6,755 nucleotides of DNA from an uncultured Thermomicrobiales bacterium (GTDB lineage: Bacteria > Chloroflexota > Chloroflexia > Thermomicrobiales > Thermomicrobiaceae). The notes beneath the pieces are model-generated. The model saw only the letters and a program-made list of their open reading frames with translations, searched no databases and was not told where the DNA came from. This document shows positions 1 to 5,446 of the stretch, one piece after another (the stretch's first letter is position 1; each line of letters begins with the position of its first letter). The stretch spans positions 1 through 6,755 of the forward strand of contig CALAGB010000252.1 of assembly GCA_937891245.1 (NCBI GenBank). The letters run 5' to 3'. Made by a program: the position numbers and the translations under genes.

Positions 1-480
1 GGCGAACTGGCGGAAATGGCCGGTCTCAAACTGCCGATGCAGGCGGGCAAAGGGTACAACATCACGGTGCAACAGCCGGAACTGACGCTGCACCACGCCA
101 TCTACTTCTCGGAAGTGCGCATCGCCTGTAGCCCGTTCAACAACGCGTTGCGCGTGAGCGGGACGATGGAGCTGTCCGGCGTGAACACTCACTTCGACCC
201 GCGTCGCGTCGAAGCAATCCGCCACGGCGCCAACCGCTGCCTCGGCGACTGGAGCCGGGGTGCGAGTGAGACGACCTGGGTCGGTATGCGCCCGCTTCTG
301 CCCGATGGCCTGCCGGCGATGGGCCGCGCACCGGGGATCGACAACTGCTTCATGGCAACCGGCCATTCGATGCTCGGCATCACGCTCGGCCCATCGGCAG
401 CGCTCATGATGGCCGAACTGATGACGACCGGCAAAACGTCGATCGACATCTCCGCCTTCGACCCGGCCCGCTTCAACTAA
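1..480 (+). CDS. FAD-dependent D-amino-acid dehydrogenase/oxidase family protein (DAO superfamily), C-terminal part
   Basis: The frame is open from the first base, so the N-terminus, with the Rossmann GxGxxG dinucleotide-binding motif, lies outside the window. The visible 159 residues end at a TAA. Motifs typical of DadA/glycine oxidase-type flavoenzymes can be read: PMQAGKGYNIT near the start (family form P..GKGYS.T), a substrate-domain strand region with RVSGTMELSG, then WVGMRPLLPDGLPAMGRAP and FMATGHSMLGITLGPSAA, the C-terminal FAD-contacting GH..lG.TLgP segment. Family members usually have about 400 residues and oxidatively deaminate D-amino acids or glycine/sarcosine-like amines, passing electrons to oxygen or the respiratory chain. 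The exact substrate cannot be told from this half. It is convergent with the Nudix gene. Family is confident; the choice among DadA, glycine oxidase and related enzymes is not. Confidence 0.85.
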   Translation, partial: GELAEMAGLKLPMQAGKGYNITVQQPELTLHHAIYFSEVRIACSPFNNALRVSGTMELSGVNTHFDPRRVEAIRHGANRCLGDWSRGASETTWVGMRPLLPDGLPAMGRAPGIDNCFMATGHSMLGITLGPSAALMMAELMTTGKTSIDISAFDPARFN

Positions 481-508
481 CGCGGCGCCGCTCGATCGGA
501 AAATAACG

Positions 509-553
509 CGCGCAGAGACGCCGAATTCTCAGATAACCCTGCGTCTCTGCGCG
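509..553. terminator. Perfect 13-bp inverted repeat between convergent genes, candidate bidirectional terminator
   Basis: CGCGCAGAGACGC at 509-521 pairs perfectly with GCGTCTCTGCGCG at 541-553 around a 19-nt loop. It sits between two convergent stop codons (480 and 569), where a terminator for both strands is expected. There is no clear U-tract, so intrinsic termination is inferred from position and stem strength only. The same sequence recurs imperfectly at 5245-5305, so it may also be a copy of a dispersed palindromic repeat. Confidence 0.5.
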
Positions 554-568
554 AGGAACCGATCCTCT

Positions 569-1111
569 TCACGCCCAGACGACACGCTCGATCGTGCCGT
601 CTGGGCCGTAATGCGCCGCCCCGACGCGCGGACGCTTGCCTCCACGCGGATCGCACCTCAGATCCTCGATCAGAGCCGGGAAGACAAGCGCCGCGCTCTC
701 GATGATGTCGATGCCCGCGAATTCGTCTGGGTGAACCCAGCGCAGCATTCCCTCCGGGGACTCTGGCAGCAGGGCATCCGGTAGCGCGCCGGTAAAGAAG
801 GCGAGGAGCGTCAACGGCGTCGTTGCCCGATCGTGCAGCAGGAGCCGGCGCAGGGTGAAATGCGAAACGTCTGACTCGCCGAGTCCGCTCTCTTCCCGCA
901 GCTCGCGCAGCGCGGCCGCGCGCAGATCGCCGAACTCGTGTGACTCGATGCGACCGCCTAGACCGGTCCAGCGTAGCGGCGAGAAACGCTTCCAGGCGGC
1001 ACGTTGCAGCAGGAGGAAACGATCGCCGTGCGTCAATACGACCAGGCTGTAGGCTTCCAGACTGTTCGCGAAGGCTTGCGCGACATCTTCTCCCGCCACC
1101 CACATCTCCAA
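569..1111 (-). CDS. Nudix hydrolase family protein
   Basis: Nudix enzymes cleave nucleoside diphosphates linked to another moiety, with Mg2+ held by the glutamates of the Nudix box. Counting from the TTG at 1111, the box spans residues 53-77 (G..IESHE...AALRELREESGL). The REL.EE.GL core is intact, but nine residues rather than the usual seven separate the first Glu (E59) from R69, a two-residue insertion against GX5EX7REUXEEXGU. Upstream, LVVLTHGDRFLLLQR and RWTGLGG are the usual first strands. The start is ambiguous: TTG at 1111 gives 180 residues and ATG at 1105 gives 178, but GGAG at 1106-1109 is best spaced (6 nt) for GTG at 1099, giving 176. The substrate is unknown; mutT-type 8-oxo-dGTP cleavage is possible but unproven. 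The gene is convergent with the oxidoreductase and divergent from the broken gene at 1227. Confidence 0.88.
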   Translation of the reverse strand: MEMWVAGEDVAQAFANSLEAYSLVVLTHGDRFLLLQRAAWKRFSPLRWTGLGGRIESHEFGDLRAAALRELREESGLGESDVSHFTLRRLLLHDRATTPLTLLAFFTGALPDALLPESPEGMLRWVHPDEFAGIDIIESAALVFPALIEDLRCDPRGGKRPRVGAAHYGPDGTIERVVWA

Positions 1112-1226
1112 TCTTCACGGCATCGGCTTCACGGCGCTAGTGTCATCATCGCATGCGAGACGCACGCTGGTCGAAGCCGCACACTCCCACAATACCCGTC
1201 TGCGTCCAGCCGACCGGAGGTTCCCG
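1112..1226. other. Divergent intergenic region with a 10-bp palindrome
   Basis: This gap separates the Nudix start from the pseudogene start. It contains the perfect palindrome TCGCATGCGA at 1149-1158, a possible operator. I found no pair of -35/-10 boxes convincing enough to call on either strand. Confidence 0.3.
1216..1220 (+). promoter_or_regulatory. Shine-Dalgarno site fixing the pseudogene start
   Basis: A perfect GGAGG lies six bases (TTCCCG) before the ATG at 1227. It shows that the degraded reading frame downstream was once a translated gene and selects 1227 over earlier in-frame starts. Confidence 0.75.
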
Positions 1227-1452
1227 ATGATAGATCCGCGAGCCATCGAACGAACGCTCCACGATCTCACACGCTTGATCGAAGAACCGGGCCTTACAAC
1301 CGAGCACGAGATCGAAGAATACACCCGCGGCCTCCTCGAACGGGGCGTTGAAAATCTGTCCCGATTGTGCCGAGGCCTACGTGCTGCTCGGCAAAGAGGC
1401 GAGCAAATCGCTGAAAGAGGCACGAGATCAGTATCGTACTGGGATGGCCGTA
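1227..1452 (+). pseudogene. Frameshifted and truncated remnant of a TPR/SEC-C-associated type hypothetical protein
   Basis: Two pieces of one protein lie in different frames. From ATG 1227 the first reads MIDPRAIERTLHDLTRLIEE and onward to GLLER at 1343. The second continues one base later, from GCG at 1345: ALKICPDCAEAYVLLGKEAS, then SLKEARDQYRTGMAV, ending near 1450. Removing one G from GGGG at 1342-1345 joins them as GLLER-ALKICPDCAEAY. From memory, ALEISPDCADAYVLLAEE followed by EARELYEQGV and GERALG is a hallmark of a family of roughly 350-450-residue TPR-like proteins of unknown function. Those also carry an N-terminal helical segment like the one here and a stretch between the two blocks that is absent here. 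After TGMAV the expected GERALG continuation is missing and the sequence turns into the GC-rich repeat array. The single-G slip could be a base-calling error, but the truncation would remain. Family assignment is moderately confident; the broken state is well supported. Confidence 0.7.
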
Positions 1453-1460
1453 TGGGGACG

Positions 1461-1690
1461 CGGGCCCCGAACGTGGTGCCGCCCCAACCTCGCCCGGGGG
1501 GGTCGGGGCGTTGGATCCCGAGCGTGGCGTCGTCCCGACCCCGCCCCGGGCGGGGGCGGGGCGGCACCACGCTCCGGTTCTATGACCCGGCTCCCCCGGC
1601 GAGATTGGAGCGATGCCGCATTCCGGTTCTACGATCCGTCCCCCCAGGCGGGGTCGGGGTGGCACCACGTTCGGGGCGCCATGATCCATT
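1461..1690. repeat. Array of five related GC-rich units, two forward and three inverted
   Basis: Five related units of about 37 bp recur at a period of roughly 50 bp. The forward copies are at 1465-1501 and 1517-1554; the inverted copies are at about 1543-1578, 1591-1627 and 1640-1676. The clearest pair is CCCCGAACGTGGTGCC at 1465-1480, matched perfectly in reverse complement at 1661-1676. Each unit joins this core to C-rich and then G-rich runs (for example the CGCCCGGGGGG end of unit 1), so units can fold singly and against one another. The links between the inverted units are also related (GTTCTATGACC, GTTCTACGATCC, GCGCCATGATCC). The orientation changes at the CCCGGG around 1545-1550. Open frames cross the array on both strands, but they are Pro/Arg/Gly low-complexity products of the base composition. 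The array begins where the pseudogene is cut off. Confidence 0.75.
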
Positions 1691-1874
1691 CCCGGGCGTG
1701 CGTTCGGCACAATCACTGCCGATGATTCTTACAGTTGTGCCCTCCTGGTGGGCAGCTGGCACGACCAACGTGCCGAATCACACGATCCGTTCCTCGTACG
1801 TCATTTCGCACCCCTGGCTCGTCGGTTTCGGTATCATTCATTCTATGAGTAGCTCGCACCTGCGCGCCCGGCGA
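1691..1874. other. Non-coding stretch with overlapping hairpin arms
   Basis: No credible gene is seen between the repeat array and the promoter at 1875. Short complementary arms overlap: TTCGGCAC 1703-1710 with GTGCCGAA 1770-1777, GGCACAA 1707-1713 with TTGTGCC 1735-1741, and GGCACG 1758-1763 with CGTGCC 1769-1774. The folds are mutually exclusive in part. They may be remains of the repeat element or simple decay products. No RNA family was recognised. Confidence 0.35.
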
Positions 1875-1903
1875 TTGACGCCTCGTGGTTGTGTACGTAC
1901 ACT
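1875..1903 (+). promoter_or_regulatory. Sigma70-type promoter for the ThyX-family gene
   Basis: TTGACG at 1875-1880 (5 of 6 to TTGACA) is followed after exactly 17 bp by TACACT at 1898-1903 (4 of 6 to TATAAT). This puts the transcript start near 1910 and gives a leader of about 65 nt. The leader can form a hairpin with GAGGGG 1906-1911 against CCCCTC 1940-1945 and an inner AGCG/CGCT. The only gene downstream before a terminator-like region is the one at 1975. Confidence 0.65.
1891..1902. promoter_or_regulatory. 12-bp palindrome overlapping the -10 box, candidate operator
   Basis: GTGTACGTACAC is a perfect palindrome covering the spacer end and five bases of the -10 hexamer. A dimeric repressor bound here would block RNA polymerase. 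No cognate regulator can be named. Its inner octamer GTACGTAC recurs at 4416-4423 in the promoter of the DinB-family gene. Confidence 0.4.
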
Positions 1904-1974
1904 ATGAGGGGGTGCCGCGAGCGCTCCATCCATCGCTGTCCCCTCGACCGGTCTGAAGCGAATCGAGTGCGTCT

Positions 1975-3645
1975 ATGACCATGAACGAATCCCCTTACCC
2001 GTTCCAATCGACCGCGCCGAAGGTGAGGCTGCTACGGGATGAGTCGGCGGCGCACCCGTTTGGACTGGCGGTAGCGGCGGCCTGGACCTGCTATGGTCCG
2101 CGCCCAGCGCGTGTCGAAAACGTCCTTAAGCTGATGGACGAGTCGCTCGATGAGCCGGGTGACGAGACGCGACCGGTTCGGCGCAAGCGCGCGCAGCGCC
2201 TCTATCGCGACCTCTTCGAGGCGGGCCACCATACGACGATGCAGCACGCCAATTTCGTCTTCGCGCTCGATGGCGTTTCGCGCCTCGCCATCTGGTCGTT
2301 CTTTCATCATCATCCGCACTACAACTCGGAGCAGGTCTCGCAGCGCTACCGCGAGGTAAGCGGCAAGGCGATGGTGACGCCGGAACTGCCGGAAAAGCTC
2401 CAGCCGATCTACGAGTCCGCCATCGAACGTGCCCTGCTCGGCTATCACCGGCTCACCGAGCTGCTGACGCCCGATCTAACCGCACGCTACACCGCCGTCT
2501 TCCCGGCACGCGTCAAGGCGAAGGGTCCGGATGCCGAGGAGCGCGTGCGCGCCGCCGTGCAGAAGAAGGCGCAGGAGGTTGCGCGTTATGTCCTGCCGCT
2601 GGCGACACCGGCGCATCTCTACCACACAATCAATAGCCTGACGCTGCTCCGGTATCACGTCCTCGCCAACCAGCTCGATGTGCCGGGCGAAGTGCGCTAC
2701 ATCGTCAATCGCATGGTCGATGAGGTGCTGGCGGTTGATCCCTATTTCCTCGGCGCGCCCGGCTATCCGCTCGACTTGAGCGTGCTGGGTGAAGATGACA
2801 CGCTCGAATACGAGACGCTGGCCAATCTGGGCGCCAACCTGAACCAGAACAACGACGAGGCGTTCTTCCGGCAGTTCGATGACGGACTCGACGGCTATGA
2901 CTCGAAGCTCGTCGGCTTCCAGCCCGACGCCGAGCGCACGCTAGCCGACGCCGTGCGCACCGTTCTCGGCCGAACCGCCGCCGATCTCTCCGATCCGGAC
3001 GCGATCGCCCGGGTGCTCGATCCGTCGCAAAACCGCTATCTGGCGCATCATCTCTTCCTGGCGATGAATTCGAAGCTGATGCAGACGATGAACCATGTGC
3101 CGTTCACCTTCCAGAAGCGAATCAGTGGCGCCGAAGAGGCGCAGAACCAGCGACATCGCGGCACACTCTCATCCAGCCCGGTGCTCACGGCACACCTGCG
3201 CCAGGAGCCGGACGTCATCGTTCCCTACGACGTGACGCGGGTTCCGGCCGCGCTGGAGGAATATCACGCCACGGTGCAGGCGCTCTGGGATGCCAAGAAT
3301 CAGCTGCTCAACGCTGGCGTGCCGGCCGAGAAGGTGCTCTACCTCCTGCCGAACAGTCACCGCGTCCGCTTCTATGAGACGGGTACACTGCTGAATTACT
3401 ACTGGAAGTGGATCAAACGCCTCTGCTACGACGCCCAGCGTGAAATCTTCGAGACGGCACGGCAGGAGACAGCTCAGGTCGCCGAAGTACTACCCGGCAT
3501 CGGGCGTTACGTCAATCGCCCGCCCTGCGTGGTCCGTTCGGAAGCCGGTCAAACCCCGAAATGTCCCGAGGGTGAGCGTTACTGCGGCGTCCCCGTCTGG
3601 CGCAACTACGACCCCGCGACGCTGGCCGAACGCCGCGTGTTGTAG
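1975..3645 (+). CDS. ThyX-family (FAD-dependent thymidylate synthase-like) protein, internally duplicated
   Basis: ThyX makes dTMP from dUMP using methylene-tetrahydrofolate, FAD and NADPH. Standard ThyX has about 220-250 residues; this protein has 556 and reads as two ThyX-like halves. The N-half has GHHTTMQHANFVFALDGVSR (84-103; family GH.S..EH..F.F.i.g.SR), then F-HHH at 110-113, SQRY at 122-125 and LPLA at 207-210. The C-half has F-QKR at 379-382, NQRH at 391-394, LLPN at 457-460 and RLC..AQREI at 482-491. Both halves keep the same spacing (triad, eight residues, then S/N-Q-R-Y/H), which supports duplication. Neither keeps the canonical RHR triad: it is HHH in one and QKR in the other. 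The tail carries C518, C530 and C537. The start is ATG 1975, with a second ATG at 1981; the ribosome site is weak. Automated annotation would probably call this thyX. Thymidylate synthase activity is plausible but not assured given the altered motif. Confidence 0.82.
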   Translation: MTMNESPYPFQSTAPKVRLLRDESAAHPFGLAVAAAWTCYGPRPARVENVLKLMDESLDEPGDETRPVRRKRAQRLYRDLFEAGHHTTMQHANFVFALDGVSRLAIWSFFHHHPHYNSEQVSQRYREVSGKAMVTPELPEKLQPIYESAIERALLGYHRLTELLTPDLTARYTAVFPARVKAKGPDAEERVRAAVQKKAQEVARYVLPLATPAHLYHTINSLTLLRYHVLANQLDVPGEVRYIVNRMVDEVLAVDPYFLGAPGYPLDLSVLGEDDTLEYETLANLGANLNQNNDEAFFRQFDDGLDGYDSKLVGFQPDAERTLADAVRTVLGRTAADLSDPDAIARVLDPSQNRYLAHHLFLAMNSKLMQTMNHVPFTFQKRISGAEEAQNQRHRGTLSSSPVLTAHLRQEPDVIVPYDVTRVPAALEEYHATVQALWDAKNQLLNAGVPAEKVLYLLPNSHRVRFYETGTLLNYYWKWIKRLCYDAQREIFETARQETAQVAEVLPGIGRYVNRPPCVVRSEAGQTPKCPEGERYCGVPVWRNYDPATLAERRVL

Positions 3646-3722
3646 AAGCGGCCCTCCTGCAGCCGGCAATCCCACCGACGCTGCCTCCCAAGGAAGAGAA
3701 CCGCCTCGCGTCTCGAACGGGA

Positions 3723-3773
3723 GAGGGGGAATGAGGCCAACGTCAGCGTATTCCCGTTGGCTCATTCACCCTC
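3723..3773. terminator. Long hairpin between convergent genes
   Basis: Arms 3723-3742 and 3755-3773 pair over about 19 bp with one mismatch and one bulged G, around a 12-nt loop (for example GAATGAGGCCAACG against CGTTGGCTCATTC). It lies between the stop codons at 3645 and 3858 and could stop transcripts from both sides. There is no distinct U-run, and it may be a dispersed palindromic repeat. Confidence 0.5.
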
Positions 3774-3803
3774 AAGCGCAAATCGGCGCGACTGACGTCG
3801 CTC

Positions 3804-3846
3804 ACCCCGACTCTTCGCCCGCGCGACGCGAGCGAGGGGTCGGGGT
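3804..3846. repeat. Second GC-rich hairpin in the convergent gap
   Basis: ACCCCGAC at 3804-3811 is the reverse complement of GTCGGGGT at 3839-3846. An inner pair TCGC 3815-3818 / GCGA 3832-3835 extends the fold. It ends 11 bases before the DinB-family stop codon, so it is well placed as that gene's terminator. Confidence 0.45.
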
Positions 3847-3857
3847 AAGCGCTGCTC

Positions 3858-4373
3858 CTAGAACGGCAGGCCCTTGCCGCCTAGCACGCCTTTGAGGGCA
3901 CAGATTTCGCCACCGTGGTGGGCCGCGTGCCAGCCAATGATGGTGCTGAGGAAGGCGCCGATCGGCATTTCGTCGATAAACGTGACGGTGCCGTCAAGGT
4001 CGGCTTCGGTGAGTGTCGCGAGATAGTCGTCGGTTTCGGTGTAAACCTGCGCGGCGTATCGACGCAGTGCATCGAAGTCGACGTTGGGGATGTTCGCGAT
4101 CCATGGCTCAGGATCGCCGCCAAAGGGAACCATCTCGATTCCAACCGTCTTCGATAAGCCGGCCCGCTCAAAGATCGAGGCCTGATCGCGTAGTTTAGTG
4201 TTCATCAGCCAGTCTTCGGACATCACGGTGTGCGCGTAGATCAACGCAATCGAATGAATCGTCGAGCCCTCGCCGCGGTGATGCAGCTGCTCGGGCGTCA
4301 GATTCGCCACCGCCTGCTCCATGATGTCGTGGCCCTGCTTGATTCCCCCTCGCAATATCGCGATCGCATCCAC
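3858..4373 (-). CDS. DinB-family (DinB_2-like) putative metalloenzyme
   Basis: This 171-residue protein has the length and layout of the DinB/YfiT four-helix-bundle superfamily, whose members hold a divalent metal with three histidines. Candidate ligands are H48 (in IYAHTVMSEDW) and the C-terminal H149xxxH153 within WHAAHHGGEICALKG, followed by the family ending LGGKGLPF. The superfamily includes bacillithiol/mycothiol-dependent transferases and DNA-damage-induced proteins of unknown activity; which applies here cannot be seen. It is unrelated to DNA polymerase IV, which shares the name. GTG at 4373 is chosen because AAGGAG (4381-4386) lies seven bases upstream. It has its own promoter 30-75 bp upstream, with a LexA-like box at the start point, so damage-induced transcription is likely. 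It follows the SDR on the same strand. Confidence 0.87.
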   Translation of the reverse strand: MDAIAILRGGIKQGHDIMEQAVANLTPEQLHHRGEGSTIHSIALIYAHTVMSEDWLMNTKLRDQASIFERAGLSKTVGIEMVPFGGDPEPWIANIPNVDFDALRRYAAQVYTETDDYLATLTEADLDGTVTFIDEMPIGAFLSTIIGWHAAHHGGEICALKGVLGGKGLPF

Positions 4374-4402
4374 TAGCGCACTCCTTCACTTTCGCCGCAA
4401 CA

Positions 4403-4414
4403 GAACATGCGTTC
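4403..4414. promoter_or_regulatory. Candidate LexA/SOS box
   Basis: GAACATGCGTTC fits GAAC-RNRY-GTTC, the core of the Gram-positive (DinR/Cheo) LexA operator, read on either strand. The outer symmetry extends to ACAGAAC/GTTCTGT. It lies just downstream of the -10 box and covers the predicted transcription start, where LexA binding would repress. No lexA gene is in the window, and whether LexA of this organism uses this motif is unverified. Confidence 0.6.
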
Positions 4415-4421
4415 TGTACGT

Positions 4422-4450
4422 ACTTTAGCGAGGCGTGGGTTGATTGTCAA
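4422..4450 (-). promoter_or_regulatory. Sigma70-type promoter of the DinB-family gene
   Basis: Read on the minus strand: TTGACA (4445-4450) is a perfect -35, followed by 17 bp and the -10 TAAAGT (4422-4427, 4 of 6). The start point is about 4415, giving a leader of some 40 nt. The -35 begins 17 bp beyond the SDR stop codon, so the gene need not rely on SDR read-through. Confidence 0.75.
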
Positions 4451-4466
4451 GCGGTCACTGTCGCGA

Positions 4467-5228
4467 CTAGACGGTGCCGCCGCCATCGACGATGATGTTC
4501 GTGCCGGTCACCCACTCGGATTCGTCCGACGCCAGGTAGAGCGCAGCCGACGCGATGTCGCCGGGCACGCCGATGCGGCCGAGCGGTAGATCGCGGCCGA
4601 TACCGGCGACGAGTCGATCCTGATCGGGCTGGCCGCCGAAGCGCGCCCGGCGCAGCAATTCGGTGTCGATCGCACCGGGCGAAACGCAGTTGACGCGCAC
4701 GTTGTGGGGCGCCAGGTCAAGCGCGGCCGCTTTCGAGAGTTGAATAACGGCGCCCTTCGTGCCGCAGTAGGCAGCGCGTTGCCGTAGGCCGCGCACACCG
4801 GCCGTTGAGGCCGTATTGATGATGCTACCGGAGCGTTGGGCAACCATGATCTCGGCGGCCCATTTCGTGCCGAAGAAGACCGAGCGGACATTCGTATCGA
4901 AGAGCTGCTCGAAATCCTGAACCTCGGTTTCGAGAATTGTGCGTGACAGCACCGAACCGGCGTTATTCACCATCACATCGAGCCGGCCATGGCGCGCGGC
5001 GGTATCCTGAATCACACGCTGGACGTCCGGCAGTCGCATCACATCGAGTTCAACGTAGTCGGCCCGCCCACCAGTGCCGGCAATCCGTTCGACGACTTCA
5101 ATACCCATTCCGGCATGACGGCCGGTGAAGGTCACGATCGCACCCTCCTCCGCAAAAAGGCTCGCCATCGCTTCACCGATTCCCCGCGTGCCGCCGGTGA
5201 TCAGAACAACCTTGTCCTTCAGCCGCAT
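4467..5228 (-). CDS. Classical SDR-family oxidoreductase (FabG/glucose-dehydrogenase-like)
   Basis: This 253-residue protein carries the full classical short-chain dehydrogenase/reductase set: cofactor loop TGGTRGIG (11-18), LDV (61-63), NNAG (88-91), N113, catalytic S141, Y154 and K158 (YCGTK), and PG at 184-185 followed by DTE. It ends with the usual VTGTNIIVDGG. Arg37 at the end of the second strand (TFTGRH) hints at NADP(H) preference; this is inference. These enzymes reduce or oxidise keto/hydroxy groups on many substrates, and the substrate cannot be assigned from motifs. The ATG at 5228 has GGGGGA (5234-5239) five bases upstream. The gene is divergent from the helix-turn-helix gene and is followed on the same strand by the DinB-family gene, which has its own promoter. 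Confidence 0.93.
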   Translation of the reverse strand: MRLKDKVVLITGGTRGIGEAMASLFAEEGAIVTFTGRHAGMGIEVVERIAGTGGRADYVELDVMRLPDVQRVIQDTAARHGRLDVMVNNAGSVLSRTILETEVQDFEQLFDTNVRSVFFGTKWAAEIMVAQRSGSIINTASTAGVRGLRQRAAYCGTKGAVIQLSKAAALDLAPHNVRVNCVSPGAIDTELLRRARFGGQPDQDRLVAGIGRDLPLGRIGVPGDIASAALYLASDESEWVTGTNIIVDGGGTV

Positions 5229-5244
5229 CGACTTCCCCCGTTCG

Positions 5245-5305
5245 ATTCCTCACGCAGAGGTGCAGAGCGCACAGAGATCACGATCTGAAGCTGCGTCTTT
5301 GCGTG
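5245..5305. repeat. Dispersed hairpin repeat, second copy
   Basis: TTCCTCACGCAGAGGTGC at 5245-5262 matches, with three changes, the reverse complement of 541-558 (TTCCTCGCGCAGAGACGC). GCGTCTTTGCGTG at 5293-5305 matches the other arm of that copy. The arms here pair imperfectly, with an inner AGATC-AC-GATCT at 5275-5286. The two copies share arms but not loops, as expected of a mobile or structural palindromic repeat family. Confidence 0.6.
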
Positions 5306-5446
5306 CCTGCGCGAGTCACCCAATCTCCCTCCATCAGTCCTCGCGAGACAATAGCACACGGTACGACGGTACGCTCGGGTTGGGACCGCTGTCGGATGCC
5401 GTCTCATGGCCGATCTGACTAGGATTAGACCGGTCGCCCCGCACGA

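Noticed and set aside
392..395. Residues QRHR of the ThyX-family protein (about bases 3148-3159) as the canonical ThyX RHR triad
   Set aside because: Aligning the two halves puts QRHR opposite SQRY (122-125), the S-x-RY position. The triad position in the C-half is QKR at 380-382.
477..1118. 213-residue minus-strand open frame over the Nudix gene
   Set aside because: Arg/Ala-rich shadow in another frame of the Nudix hydrolase, whose own frame has an intact Nudix box.
1461..1690. CRISPR array
   Set aside because: Units occur in both orientations, diverge from one another, and the sequences between them are related rather than unique spacers. No cas genes are present.
1115..1716. Long minus-strand open frames and plus-strand frames running from the pseudogene through 1907
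   Set aside because: Their products over 1461-1690 are Pro/Arg/Gly-rich translations of the repeat array (PRPGRGR-like), with no recognisable domain. Open frames are expected by chance at this GC content.
5380..5425. Promoter for the helix-turn-helix operon (TTGGGA at 5380 or TAGGAT at 5420)
   Set aside because: Neither hexamer has a matching partner at 16-18 bp; the boxes found are too weak to call.
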